Positions 11,890 through 23,693 are shown, numbered from the stretch's first letter. The stretch is 64,000 nt of DNA from Liquidambar formosana (GCA_039720395.1 CM077822.1:25435578-25499577); one strand, 5' to 3'. Notes: generated from the sequence alone by a model not told the origin. A program made the numbers and translations.

Positions 11890-12235
11890 CAAATATGGCG
11901 CATAATTTTCCACGAAGTGGCAAAAGCTATAGCATATATCCACTCAATATAGTTGGGGGTATTAATGGTTCATCTTTGTGACATTAAGTCACAAAATATT
12001 ATGATAGATGAGAGGTATAAGGCTATTCTCATAGACTTCGGTACAAGGTTTGTGGCTTTTTATAAAAGTCATATGAGAATGTGGCTAGGTGGATCTCATA
12101 GTTATATGGATCAAAAATTCTTCGTTTATTTGAGTACACAACAAGGAGCAAGGAGTGATGTTTATAGTTTTGTGGTGGTAACGGGACAAAAAGCCATATT
12201 TAAAAGTTTGGGTGGTTTGTTTCTTATTTGAAGTC
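11890..12235 (+). pseudogene. Wall-associated-kinase-like kinase domain fragment
   Basis: From about 11897 the frame reads IIFHEVAKAIAYIHSI, then after a stop HLCDIKSQNIMIDERYKAIL and IDFG, followed by a GGSHSYMD section, GARSDVYSFVVV and TGQKAI. These correspond in order to subdomains VIb (catalytic loop, HRD replaced by HLCD), VII (DFG kept), VIII (normally GTxGYxDPEY) and IX (SDVYSFGVV) of plant receptor kinases, with the TGQKAI ending usual in the WAK/WAKL group. No ATP-binding lobe is present and the catalytic HRD is lost. A fragment of about 110 codons, not functional. Family assignment is by recognition. Confidence 0.75.
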
Positions 12236-12559
12236 ATCAATAAAGATAAGCAACTTTTCTAGAATTCTTGACATTGAATTATCAGTAAGGACTATGAAAA
12301 TGAGTTGTAGAGTTGCGTGTACCTTGCAAAATAGTATCTAGAGGAAAATGGGGAGAAAAGCCACTCATTGAAGATGTTTGGCTTCTCATTTGAAGTCAAC
12401 ACCTTCAAAACCTCTTTCATAATAGACTCTTTCTCCCTATTCTTTTTAGACACTATTTTGCAAGGTTAGCGTTGCTCCACATCTCTTTTTCCTTTTCCTC
12501 GATAATTCGAGAGTCAAGAATACTAAACAGGTTGCCTATATATATGACTTCAAATGAGA

Positions 12560-12900
12560 ACACAAACTGCTGCAATTACCACCACAAAACTATAAATGTC
12601 ATTTTCTATTGTGTATTTTAATGAACAATGAATTATAGGATCCATGTATCCATAGGTTCCACCTGACTTCGTACTCGCATAACTTTTATTGAAGGCAACA
12701 AACCTTGATATATCAAAGTCTGTGAGAATAACCTTGTATTATTCATTTATTAAAATGTTGCGTGACTTCATGCCTCGATGACATATGCCATTGATAAGCC
12801 AACAATATCAAGTGCATGGTACTATTGCTTCTTCCACTTCGCCAACAATTCTCGACTATATTGTCCAGGAATTTAGAAAGCCATTTTGTTAACGTACTCA
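12560..12900 (-). pseudogene. Kinase domain fragment, antisense copy 1
   Basis: The minus strand carries the same kinase section as 11890-12235: a CHRGMKSR catalytic-loop-like piece near 12780-12760, a DFDISRF-like piece near 12720-12705, a GGTYGYMDP piece near 12665-12640 and DIYSFVVV near 12600-12580. GTYGYMDP is closer to the family consensus than in the plus-strand fragment, so the arms have decayed independently. Frame disruptions remain. Confidence 0.65.
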
Positions 12901-12945
12901 CAAGCTTATTTGGGTTGATGTGTGCCAAATCGAGTTATGTACATG

Positions 12946-13925
12946 TCACTTTGTATTGTGTACTCTAATGAACAATGAATTGTAGGATCTGTATACCCAT
13001 GAGTAGGGCTGCAAACGAGCCAAGTTGAGTTTTGGAATGTTCAAGCTCGGCTCAGTCAAAAGTTTGTTTATTTGTAAACAAGCCTAATATATTGTGGTCC
13101 AACTCGGCTCGATAAGATTTAGAAAAGCTTAGGCTTGGCTCGGCTCGTTTAACTAAATAAGCCAGGCTTGAGCTCAAGCTTGAATACGAGCTACTCGTGA
13201 ATGTGGGTTTTACACATTAAGATATATACTATTATAACTCCCATTCATAATAATGTAAACCTCATTACTAAATAACATAAATCTACAAATGCATTTGTTG
13301 AATAAAGGAATTTAAATAAAGTCTAAAACCAAAACATAAATCTACAAATGCATTTGTTGAAAAAAGAAATTTAAAGAAAGTCTAAAATCAAGTATCAAAG
13401 AACTAAAGTTTAGTCTAGTAACCCAGAAGACTAGCACCTCAAGTCTAAAATCAAACTTCAAAGAACTAAAGTTCAATCTTTTAACGAGCCTGTTCACGAG
13501 TCCTTAACAAGCTTGTTCACTAACCTAAAAGAGCCGAGCTGTGATATACTCAAGCTTGGCTTATTTATTAATTGAATGAGCTCAAACAAGTTTTTATCAA
13601 GCTTGTTCACGAGCTATTCACAAATGGCTTGGTTCAGCCCTACCCATGAGATTCACCCAACCATGTACTCATGTAACTTTTATTAAAAGCAACAATCCTT
13701 GATATATCGAAGTTTGCGAGAATAACCTCATGTGGTTCATTTGTCAAAACATTTTAGAACTTGATGTCTCTTTGACAGATGCCATTGATAATAACCCAAT
13801 CGTATTAAGTGCATGGCATTATAGCTTCTGCCACTTTGCCTACAATTCTGACTGTATTTGGCAGGAATTTAAAAAATTTGCTATTAACGTACTCACAAGC
13901 TTATTTAGGTTGATGCGTGCCAAAC
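12946..13925 (-). pseudogene. Kinase domain fragment, antisense copy 2, split by a MITE
   Basis: 12946-13003 and 13651-13925 are a second tandem copy of the antisense kinase unit. The shared TAACGTACTCACAAGCTTAT string is at about 12890 in copy 1 and 13887 in this copy. The hAT MITE at 13004-13642 separates the two pieces. More decayed than copy 1. Confidence 0.6.
13004..13642. mobile_element. hAT MITE with perfect 8-bp TSD
   Basis: Starts TAGGGCTGCAAACGAGCC and ends, inverted, TAGGGCTGAACCAAGCC. It is flanked by CCCATGAG at 12996-13003 and 13643-13650. 639 bp, no ORF, with repeated GAGCTCGGCTCG-like and CAAGCTTG motifs near both ends. An internal direct duplication begins near 13270 and 13330 (ATAAATCTACAAATGCATTTG). 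TIR and 8-bp duplication fit hAT. Confidence 0.88.
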
Positions 13926-14345
13926 TAAGTTTCCCGATGGAACCCGAGTCCCTATCAAACTACCATCGAGGGTAAACATAGGACCTGCGCGTTTGCGCAA
14001 TTTAGGTCTCACCTAATTAAATTCTCTTTTTAATCATGGCTCATAAGTATTTTGAAGCCTATCTCTATCCCCAGTGGAGTCACCACTATGGGCACCACAT
14101 TTAAACATACGAGCTAGGGAGTATGCTAACTAGTCTCAAAGGTTAGCGCAGAGAAGAGTCACCAGTTGATTTAAGTCCAAGAATGGATTTGAACTCTAGC
14201 AAAGTTTAACTCTTCATAACCAGAGATTGGTTTGGAGTTAGGATATGGCGTCGAGAAGGTGTTAGGCACCTAATTATGTTGTTTGGTCATGAGACCAATC
14301 TTCACATTGTATTTAGTGGTCATATTTTAAAAGGAAATTTAACTA
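13925..14345 (-). mobile_element. Ty3/gypsy LTR-end fragment, antisense
   Basis: Reverse-oriented homologue of 11395-11800. On the minus strand it reads GTGGTGACTCCACTGGGG near 14080, with the GGTGCCTAACACCTTCTCGACG stretch near 14250. It forms the outer part of the right arm of the inverted repeat. Confidence 0.55.
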
Positions 14346-14876
14346 GCATGAAACAGTAATCTTGCAATCATATAATAAAAATAAAGAGAATTATGCTAGC
14401 TTGCAAAGCATGATATGATTAGATAAACAAGGAAATAAATAAATAATCATCTTTATTCACCCCAATTTCAAATATTAAAGATAAATCATTTCACGACCTA
14501 AAAATAGGCTATGATGTCATCTTTGTAAAATATGTTTTATATAAAAATTGAGGATTGTCTGTAATTAAATTTTCAGTTTAAAAGAATACCAATTGATAAT
14601 CTTTAATCCTCCCTAGGTCATGTGGGGCCTTCGCACGCGGAATAAGAGGAAACACAACAAGACATCCCTACTTGGGACCGCAGTAACCTCTACTTCAGGT
14701 CTATACTAAGTAGTCCAAGACTAAAGATAGGAAGACACGACACATCCCTTTTTCTTTTGAGACCACAGTAATCCTAACTCCATTAACCTTTATCATTTCA
14801 TCAATTTAAATAATAAATATCCTATAACCATTTTATAATTAATGGTAGAAAAACAAGTTCCAAAACTGTAACACCC
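14346..14876. other. Non-coding AT-rich spacer
   Basis: No coding pattern, terminal repeat or known element recognised. Confidence 0.5.
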
Positions 14877-17148
14877 GTAATTTTTAAGTATTAAGGGTTT
14901 AATTCTTTGTTAGTATGTGTATTATGAGATTTTATCTGCTTTCATTCATGCATGGGGATAGCATGATATTGATTTTTATATGTGTGGGCATGTTTATTTT
15001 ATATTTAAAATTCATTTTAATAGTTTTGGGAAGGTTCGGGGTGATTTGGAAGCATTTAGGCGAAATATGCTGAATGTTGACAAAAACTCACAAACCATGA
15101 GGGTACGAATCGATCGGGGTATGAGGCCAATCGATCGGTACCCCTTTAGAAATGGCTATTGCATATTGTTAACCCCGATTGATTCCACCCTAATTGATTG
15201 GGCTCTGTTGAAATTGTTTTTAAAGGGCTAAAATGACACATATGCCCCTCCACTACCCTCATATACTTAAAACACGACCTTAGGACACCAGATGTGGGAT
15301 TTTTTCCCATTTCTCAATAGATTAGAGTGAAAAAGAGCTAGAAAGAAAAAGGAAAGAATGAGGAGAGAGAAAGAGGGTTAGGGTTTTTAACCCATTTTGC
15401 TCTTGCATGTCACATTTTAAGGCTAGATCTTGTTCTTCTTATCTCATGGCTATATTCTTGAGGCATGGGTCTTTATCTACACTCCACCATTGTTGCATTT
15501 GGAGCTAGATCTTGTTTTTGAAGGCTAGGATTTGAGTCTTGAGCTTGGATTTCATGAATTTTGGCATGAATGTTCATCCTCACCAATTCCTTTGTATTTT
15601 TGGAAGTATTTTCACATTTTAAAGTTAGGGTTCATATTTCTTTGAGGTTTAGTCACCATATTCTTACATTTTGAGTTTATTCTTGGAATTGGGAGACTTG
15701 GATGCATTTCTTAGAGTTAGAATCTCTATATCCATCATCATTCATGGCTTTGGGAGCTAGGTTTCGGTCTTGGAAGGTTGCATGCACATTCTAAGGCTTG
15801 GATTACTCACCCACCACTTCAAAGTATGCACTTTCTACACATTTCATAGAGGTAGGTGCAATTTTCATAGATTAAAACCATTGACATGATAATATAGTAT
15901 ATATTATCATAGTCTTTATTATCCTTGGATTTGAATATGTATATAGATGACTTGTGGAATAAATCTTAAAATGGGATTGTGGATATTTGATTACCTAATT
16001 TGGGAATTATGTTTATTGCGAATTTTGATTTATTCCATACATTTTATGGAGCATAAATGTATAGATTTTATGGTTAATTTTACATGAGTAATTGATATTT
16101 TTAGTTTATGATTTTAAGGTTGTAATCATTAATAGATATTTATGATGTTTAATTTATCATAATTTGGTATAATTATGAGATATTTCCACTATAGTTTATG
16201 TGACATTTTGGAAATGATATTGGATAAAAATCATTTTATGGGTTATTGTATTTCATGTTGGGCATAATCACATATGAAATGGAACTAATTAAATACTTGG
16301 TAAAAGTATTAAAAAAGGGTCATTGGAATTAGACTACTTGCAGTCAAGGGACTTAGCAGTGTTTTTCATTTCTTTGGTGCTGGGTACTTTCCGGTCCCAA
16401 TTAGGAACAACTATAGTGTTCTCGAATTGAGGCTACTTTCCAGACCTAAGTAGGGATCCCCAATGTTGTCCTTATAAGAGGCTACTTTCCATTCTTGCGA
16501 GGGTGCAATGTTATCCTCTTGGAGGTCAGTTAAATCCTTCGTTTCCGTGTGAAGACTCCTGCAAGAGTGGTCAATAATTGATGGAATTAATTAAACTGGA
16601 TATGAGTCATATGCATTTGGGCATTATACATTATTTGTTTTAAATTTTTAAGTTATGGATTATAACTCATTTTGGATTTATAATATACACGGTCAGTATA
16701 TTTTCTTTAAATGATATAATTGATTTTATTTATATCATTGCTTTAGTTTACTTACGTAAAATTATATCTACTGAGTCATCATACTCATGCCTATCTATTT
16801 CAATGTTTTCAGAAAATATTTTCAGGTAGAGTTATGCTTTTCGCAGGGACGCTCTTAAATGGAAAATAGGGCCTATGTTAATTGTTAATGGATTTTCATG
16901 GGAAGAAAAATATGTATTAATTTAGTTTTCATTTAGGCCAATGGCCGACGAACTTGTAATATAATTAAGGATGTAATTTTAATTATTTATGTATGTGTAT
17001 GTGTAGAATGCGATGCATGGGATGATACCACTTGTATGGATGATAGGAAAATTTTATGTATGAATTTTATAATAGGTTTTATGATGGTATGCCCTATCTA
17101 CAAATGGGTTATGTCTGAAATTTTTTTAAAATGATCGGGATTTTGACA
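14877..17148 (+). mobile_element. Probable gypsy-type solo LTR
   Basis: Begins TGTAACACCCGTAATTTTTAAG, the TGTAACACCC start typical of plant chromovirus LTRs, and plausibly ends ...GATCGGGATTTTGACA. About 2.27 kb. It contains a GAGGCTACTTTCC tandem theme near 16370-16510, a common LTR feature. No matching 5-bp duplication was found (AAAAC left, CGTGT right), so the right boundary or the solo status may be wrong. No internal coding domains. Confidence 0.5.
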
Positions 17149-17339
17149 CGTGTCATCCTCTTTTATCAAAGCTTTTATTAAATAAAATCTTGTTTTATTA
17201 TTGTTGATCACAGCCTAATTATTTTGGGTCATGGCAAAAACACTAGTATAAAAGTGGCCCCTAATATTTTGATTGTAAAGAATTTAACCCAATTGGTTTT
17301 AAAATTAACCCGTTGTACCTAAAATCATGCAAGGGTTTA

Positions 17340-18016
17340 ACTACAATATGTATATAGCAAAATATAGTATAATATTAAACCCTAGGTTTTCCAAACACAT
17401 AGAATTTATGAAATTTAACACTCAAACTCATGTAAAACATAAAATGTAGTATGTAAACATGTAAATCCTCATGAGAATGTCTCAAGTCATACATACAATG
17501 ATCTACAATCATGAAAAATGCACTTACCTCTTAAACAGTAGATAGAAATGCAAACCCTAGGTGTACACATGTAGATCGGAGTGGAAATTATAAGATTGAA
17601 GTTCCGCGAGGTCGAATCTGAGTTCCCAAGGTCGGTGCTTTGTCGCCGGCCTCTTCTTTCTCCCAAGCTCCTCTCTCTCTCCTCTTTTTTCAGCTGAGAA
17701 AATGAGGAATTTGTGAAGAAAAATCATGGGTTAAAGGTTTATATAGGAGGGGTCAAAAGAGTCAATTTACCCCACAAAAATATGACCCATAGTTGAATTT
17801 CGTGTGTTTTAGTCTACTATACCTCATTTGTAGTTGACTACAACATGCTTTAGTTGACTAAAACTCCTAAAATTTGAGAAAATTGAGCTTCTGTCAATTC
17901 TAGTTGACTATGACTTCTAAAATACTCAAAAACTAAGCTATAATAGCACATCAAATAATTCTTTAACCACAATACAATCCTAATAACTTCATATATCAAA
18001 TATTGGATCCTCACAA
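17340..18016 (-). mobile_element. LTR-like fragment, antisense
   Basis: On the minus strand it starts TGTGAGGATCCAATATTTG at 18016, has a TATA box (CCTATATAAACC) near 17750 and a CT-rich leader downstream. The CTAGTTGACTA motif recurs at 17800-17920. The distal end is not defined. It abuts the left end of duplication copy C. Confidence 0.4.
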
Positions 18017-18948
18017 ATAAATTAAGGGCAAATTATACTTTACAAATCCTTCACCATAACATCCTTTCTTCTTCTTCTTCTTCTTCTTTTTTATTTATTT
18101 ATTTTATTATTTGAATATATATTTTTTTGGATGGAATTGGTGAAAAATCGAAAATACTATTGAATTAATTGAACAGGCAAATACAAAGGGAATTCAAGTA
18201 CAAATTGCAGGATGGATCGACGAAAAAGATGTTCAACTGTTTATAGAAATAAAACAGTGTTTCAATTAAAGAAATTACAAATTACACTTTGCCCTTGAAA
18301 TATGGGGTGCTCGACAATTTACACCCCTAATTGTCAAAACCAAATGCTTTAATTCCCTTAACTATGGGTGCATGAAAGCTCACCCCATTGTTAGCTTCGA
18401 TAATGGAAAGTGGTCATGTGAGCCGCATGTGACAGTGGGTTAGATGAAGGGCTTGATGATGAAGGTAGTGAAAGTGATTGCTTATATTTCAGGAATAAAG
18501 AAAATGGGCTTTCGGATTTTGACTTTGGGATAGAGGATGGTGATAACAATAAGGTAGGGGTAACAGGGGATGCAACAATTACATAAACTAATTTTGAGTC
18601 TGGTGGCGGTAACCATAGGTAATCGCTTCCATTTGATCGACTCGAAGTTGACTGTACACCCGAATTTTGTGTCCTAAAATCAAATAGACAATAAAAAGTG
18701 GACGAATAATAATTTATTTTTATTTCAATATATGGGTATAATTCTTTGATGAATTTTATTTTACAAAAGAAAATTTTCCTCTAATTTGATCTCTTCTTTC
18801 AGTTTCGATCCAAGGGGTCTAGCGCGTTCTTGAATCAAATTTTCAAGCTTTTCTCTCTCTCTCTCTCTCTCTTTTTTTTTTTTTTGAGTAAATGAATTTT
18901 TCAAGCTTTTCAATCTTCTTGATTTGTGAAGATTGAGTGAGTGGTATA
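18017..18948 (+). repeat. Segmental repeat copy C, left piece
   Basis: Aligns with copy B at about 60395-61600 and 62897-62995, for example GGGTGCTCGACAA.TTA.A and AAGTGGTCATGTGAGC. The Harbinger-like element of copies A and B is absent, the flanks reading CCTCTAATTTGATCTC. It ends at the Copia 1 insertion point. More diverged than A is from B. Confidence 0.75.
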
Positions 18949-20195
18949 TGTTGGCCCTAAGGTTATATAACCAAGGGCATATTCGAGATTTTGATGATAA
19001 CAAAGGATCGATGTTAGTACTAACGGTTTATATGTCAGATAATGATCAAAGCAGGTACTCTAGAATGAAACATATCAAGCACTAGCAAGAATTGATTGTA
19101 TAAAGACACATCCATACCATGGAACTCGAAGCACATGCTTATAATATCAAGGGCAATCAAGCATAAGAGCATACGAGCATAGAAAGTATGCAAAAGACCT
19201 ACAAACACTCAAGACCAAGCTAACATCGTCAATGAAGATACTTGAATAGCTATGAGTGAGGAAATAGATTTTTGATGTACTTGATTGCTCATATAATCGC
19301 TCTATTGACCTAGATGGACCTTAGGATCCTTGGGTAAACTTATTTCATCATTTGAACAAGGCCTAAGTTGATACAAATGAACTTGATTGATTTAAACTTG
19401 TGATATATTCATTATAGTTCATTTCTGCCCATTTCAGTCGACTCATTCTTCAAATCAGTCGACTCATTTAGCCAGTATGAGACCCCTGTTGTGTCTTCTT
19501 ATTCTGCCTAAATCAGTCCACTGAATTGAATATTCAGTCGACTAATTTTGCGATCTCAGGACTCCAATGGCTAGTTTTTGAAAGGTTGTTGAGGCATTAA
19601 ATGCCACCAAACGGCTCTTTCCCGGCATTTATTACACCAAACGATCATATTTTTCATATTGCCTATATAAACAATGATTCAAATGCATTTATGACAACCA
19701 ATACAAGAACATTCATTGTTTTCAATCCTCTAGCCCTAAATTCATTAAGAGCATTCATTGAGCAATCAATTAGAAGAGAGCTGAGCTTTTAATCTCTGTG
19801 TTATTCACTCTTGAAGAGAGTTTTCTTTGTACATAATCTCATCTCTACAAACTTGTAATCAAAGGTTGGTGATAACCCCTTCTTTGCACTTGAGGAAGTG
19901 TGGCTGAGCAAGTGTTGGTTGAAGGCACTTGATTTGTAAAGGTTTGTTGCTCCACCTTGAAGGAGAGTGATAGTGGATTAGTGAATCCTCAAGCGAGCTC
20001 TTAAGGCGAGGACGTAGGCAGGAAGGCCAAACCTCGTTAAATCTTGTATTTGCATTCTCTATATCTCATTTTCTTTGCTGCTTATTATTGATATATTTTT
20101 ATTTGCAATAATCTGATTTTAGATTGTAATCATATTTTTTAATTGGCCAATAACCCTATTCACCCCCCCTCTAGGGTTGTTTACTTAGGACAACA
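18949..20195 (+). repeat. Copia 1 5' LTR
   Basis: TG...CA termini. The U3-like part holds several TCAGTCGACT motifs (19434-19555). A TATA-like CCTATATAAACAATG is near 19660. Matches 27303-28583 throughout; the 3' copy has about 40 extra bp in the TCAGTCGACTGA cluster. Confidence 0.92.
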
Positions 20196-20196
20196 A

Positions 20197-20209
20197 TTGG
20201 TATCAAAGC
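20197..20209 (+). other. Copia 1 primer binding site
   Basis: TTGGTATCAAAGC one base after the 5' LTR, the sequence complementary to initiator methionine tRNA used by plant Copia elements (usual form TGGTATCAGAGC; the A at the G position is a common variant). Confidence 0.88.
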
Positions 20210-20251
20210 CCAACCTCTTGCATTTAACATATTTGTCTTGCGAGGAATGAT

Positions 20252-21180
20252 ATGGCCAATTATAGTGGCAATGGATTCACCGAAGGACAATTGTCCAATA
20301 GACCACCTCTTTTCAATGGAGATGCATCTCTATATAATTTATAGAAAATTAGAATGCAAACTTTTATACAATCTACTAGCTATGAGCTATGGAATATCAC
20401 TTCTGAAGGTCCTTTGATCCCTACTAAAGTGGTAGATGGAGTTACACTTCCTAAAGTACCACAAAAATATACCATAGTTGATCACAAGTCCCTTGAGCTT
20501 AATTCTAAAGCCATTGGCTTACTATATAGTGCTCTAACTAATGATGAGTTTAGCAAAATCTCTAGGTGCACTAGTGCCAAAGAGATATGGGATACATTAG
20601 AAGTCACCTATGAAGGAACATCTCAAGTAAAAGAAGCAAAAATCAACATGTTTGTTTGTGAATATGAAATGTTCAAAATGAAAAAGGATGAATCTATTAG
20701 AGACATGTTTGCTAGATTTAATGCTATTATTAATCCTTTGAATTCTCTTGGAAAGACCTACACTAACTCCGAATTGGTAAGAAAAATTCTTAGGAGCTTG
20801 CCTAGGCAATGGGATGTCCTCACCATTACTCTACTTCAATCAAAGGAGCTATCATCAATGACTTTGAGTGATCTTGACGGCAACCTAGTCACACAAGAAC
20901 TCGCATTCAAAGCTCGTGAAATTGATGAAGGGAAGACATCTAAAAGCATGGCTCTTAGAGCCTCACAAGATGAAGAAGAACCACCAAGTGAAGAGTATGA
21001 TAATGAAGAAGATGAAGACATTGCTTTCATATCTCACAAGCTCAAAAAGTTCTTCTCTAGAAGAAATCAAGGAAGGAGATTCAACAAGGGTGACTCCTCC
21101 AAAAGGATTCCAAATAGAGGAGAGACCTCAAATAGAGAACTATAAGTGTGTTTTGAATGCAAGAAGCCCGGATATATCAA
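20252..21180 (+). pseudogene. Copia 1 gag (UBN2-type) with stop and frameshift
   Basis: ATG at 20252 starts MANYSGNG and meets an in-frame TAG at 20342. The same frame resumes at once and stays open to 21145. The open part has the UBN2/retrotransposon Gag pattern: IWDTLEVTYEG, then KINMFVCEYEMFKMK and SLPRQWD. A basic, acidic-patched tail precedes the first zinc knuckle. That knuckle is reached only after a frameshift, and its CCHC ligands are damaged (histidine replaced by tyrosine, last cysteine by phenylalanine) near 21147-21190. Structural nucleocapsid function would be lost. Confidence 0.85.
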
Positions 21181-21358
21181 GATAAATTTTCCTTAACTCA
21201 ACAACAACTACAACAAGACGAGTTACAACAACAACAACTTCAAAGACAATAGAAAATTCAAGAAGAAGGCTTTCGCCATCACTTGGGATGATGAAGCAAA
21301 TAGTAATGAAGAAGATGAGGAGATTTCTTGTGATAGAGAGGTTGCAAACTTTTATCTT

Positions 21359-21868
21359 ATGGCAAAAGAAGATGAGGTAATGGAACCTAATTCTATTGAT
21401 TATCCTGTAGAAGAACCTCCCACTTATGAAGAATTGCAAGATGCACTTGAAGACACTTTTCTTGAATTAAAAAGATTTTCTTATAAAAACAATGATTTGA
21501 AAAAGAATATCATATCTCTCCAAGAAGAACTAAATGCTTTGAAAAATGAAAACTTAGAGTTGAAAAACAAGATAGACTCACCCCCTATCATCTCTCAATC
21601 TAGTCTTGAAAGTGAAAATATTTCATTGAAAGAAAAAATTGAAGACTTGACTAATACCTTAGCCAAGTTTACCAATGGAAGGAATAACTTGGATAAGATA
21701 TTAACGAGTCAAAGATGGTGCTTTGACAAGGCCAGAATTGGTTACAAGAACATGTTAAACAAAAATCCTATATTAATTTCTTTCCTAAGCCTAAGGTTTC
21801 TAGCACACCTAAAATCTCATGTACTTATTGTAATAAGGAAGGGCATAACATCTATACTTGTAACATGA
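21359..21868 (+). pseudogene. Copia 1 Gag extension: coiled coil and second zinc finger
   Basis: An open 170-codon stretch rich in E, K, L and N with heptad-like spacing (LQEELNALKNENLELKNKI) over residues about 45-105, predicted coiled coil. In another frame, 21820-21861 encodes an intact CX2CX4HX4C finger (CTYCNKEGHNIYTC). A coiled-coil Gag extension with a second finger before protease fits Sirevirus Gag. A frameshift separates the two parts. Confidence 0.7.
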
Positions 21869-22000
21869 GAAGAAGACCTAAAGGCTTTCCTAGGAAGGTA
21901 TGGGTAGTTAAGGGGACTTCACCTCCTATGGCTAACACATTTAGACCCAAGAAAGTATGGGTACCAAAGAAAGTTACTTGAACTTGTTGTGTAGGTATGT

Positions 22001-22447
22001 TTGAAGTCTTCAAGCAATGAGAAATGGTTTCTTGATAGCGGTTGCTCAAGGCACATGACGGGTGATAAATCAAAATTTGTCTCTTTGAAGCCCAAGGATA
22101 GAGGATTTATGACATTTGGAGACAATGCCAAGGGTAAGATAATTGGCATTGGCAAGGTTGGTAAGAATTCTTCACTTTGTGTTGAAAATGTTTTATTAGT
22201 TGATGGTTTAAAGCATAATCTCCTTAGCATTAGTCAATTATGTGATAAAGGTTATAGAGTAACTTTTAAATCTAATAAATGCATAATTGAGGATGATAAT
22301 AAGACCCCATTTGCTGCATATAGGATTGGTAACATCTATGCTATAGAGTTCGAAGAAATCGCATTACAAAATGTACATTGCTTCTCTGCTTTAAATGAAA
22401 ATCATTTGTTATGGCATGAAGATTTAGATATGCTAGCATGGATTTGA
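22001..22447 (+). pseudogene. Copia 1 protease and pre-integrase domain
   Basis: Contains WFLDSGCSRHMTG, the Copia aspartic-protease active site with the DSG triad residue intact, then SISQLCDKGYRV and the start of the gag-pre-integrase section LLWHEDLDM (usual form WHxRLGH). The frame breaks at 22447, just where the pre-integrase finger continues in another frame (SVCQFGK near 22515). Would process the polyprotein in an active element. Confidence 0.85.
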
Positions 22448-22449
22448 TT

Positions 22450-23375
22450 TCAAAAATTTCTAGGCATGAACTTGTAAGAGGTTTACCAAAAGCAAAATTT
22501 TCAAAAGATGGAGTTTGTAGTGTATGCCAATTTGGAAAACAAACCATGCCATCTTTCAAAACAAAAACTCATATTTCAACAACAAGACCTTTGTAACTAA
22601 TTCATATGGACTTATTTGGACCTATTGCTATTACAAGCCTTGGTGGGAAGCATTATGCATTTGTGATTGTTGATGACTACTCTAGATATACATGGGTGTT
22701 CTTCTTTGCACATAAAGATAAGACTCATGCTACATTTGTTATATATTGTAGAAGAATCCAAAATGAGAAAGGCTATACCATTACACATGTTAGGAGTGAT
22801 AGGGGATTGAATTTGTCAATAAAGATATTGTACAATATTGTGATGAGAATGGCTTTAGTCATAATTTCTCTACTCCTAGAACTCCTCAACAAAATGGTGT
22901 AGTTGAAAGAAAGAATAGAACACTTGAAGAAATGTCTAGAACCATGCTTAATGAACATTCTTTACCTCAATACTTTTGGGCCGAGGCTATTAATACCGCA
23001 TGCTATGTAATGAATAGAATGCTATTAAGATCTAAACTTGGTAAAACTCCTTATGAACTATAGAATGATAAGAAACCTAACATAGGTTACTTTAAATTTT
23101 TTGGTTGTAAATGCTTTACATTGAATGATAGAGATAAACTTTCTAAATTTGATTCTAAATCCGATGAAAGTGTGTTTCTTGGTTATTCTATGAAGAGTAA
23201 GGCATATAGGGTGTTTAACAAGAGAACTTTAACCGTTCAAGAATCTATGCATGTTGTATTTGATGAAACTAACCCTCTTGCCACAAAGAGAAATGTGGAT
23301 GATAATGATGATGTAGGTGCAAGCTTGCAAGAACAAGTTGAAAACTTGAATCTAAATGACAAGCAAGACCTATAA
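22450..23375 (+). pseudogene. Copia 1 integrase
   Basis: Pieces in order: the zinc-finger end (CSVCQFGKQT), DLFGPI and VDDYSRYTW (first catalytic aspartate region), RSDRG (second aspartate) at about 22793, then after a frameshift TPQQNGVVERKNRT (catalytic glutamate) at about 22885-22925, and a C-terminal FFGCKCF / FLGYS section. In-frame stops occur near 22597 and 23062, besides the frameshift after RSDRG. Catalytic residues of the DDE triad are individually preserved but not in one frame. Confidence 0.85.
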
Positions 23376-23693
23376 GACAAGGGCAAAGAAAAGGAAAAAG
23401 ATGAAGTCATTGAAGACAAGAAACCGGAAGAAGAGGTTGAAGTTGAAAATGCTCCACTTCATCTGGATGTCACTAAGACTTGGAAATTTGTGAGGAATCA
23501 TTCTAAAGATCAAATCTTAGGTGAACCCTCACGTAAGGTAGGAACTCGTTCTTCCATGAGAAATATATGTGATTATCTTGCATTCTAATCTCAAATTGAA
23601 CCTCAAAACATTAATAAGGCTAAAAATGATGAATCACGGGTCTTTGCTATGCAAGAAGAACTCAACCAATTTGAAAAGAACAAGGTCTAGACC

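Larger units (their letters stand above)
11395..14345. repeat. Large degenerate inverted repeat, centre near 12393
   Basis: The left arm (11395 to about 12390) contains a gypsy LTR-end fragment followed by a kinase fragment on the plus strand. The right arm holds the same two parts in reverse order and orientation: kinase fragments at 12560-12900 and 12946-13925, then the gypsy fragment at 13925-14345. The innermost match is CCTTGCAAAATAGT at 12322 against its complement ending at about 12465, so the loop is short. The right arm has the kinase unit twice in tandem and a 639-bp hAT MITE. Arms are visibly diverged. Transcription across it could form a long imperfect hairpin; that is inference. 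Confidence 0.78.

Noticed and set aside
19601..19792. 63-codon ORF present twice (also 27989-28180)
   Set aside because: Its conservation is explained by lying in the two LTRs of Copia 1, not by coding selection.
21140..21439. Minus-strand ORF opposite gag
   Set aside because: Antisense shadow of the Copia Gag extension; same for the minus-strand frames at 23237, 24014 and 34810.
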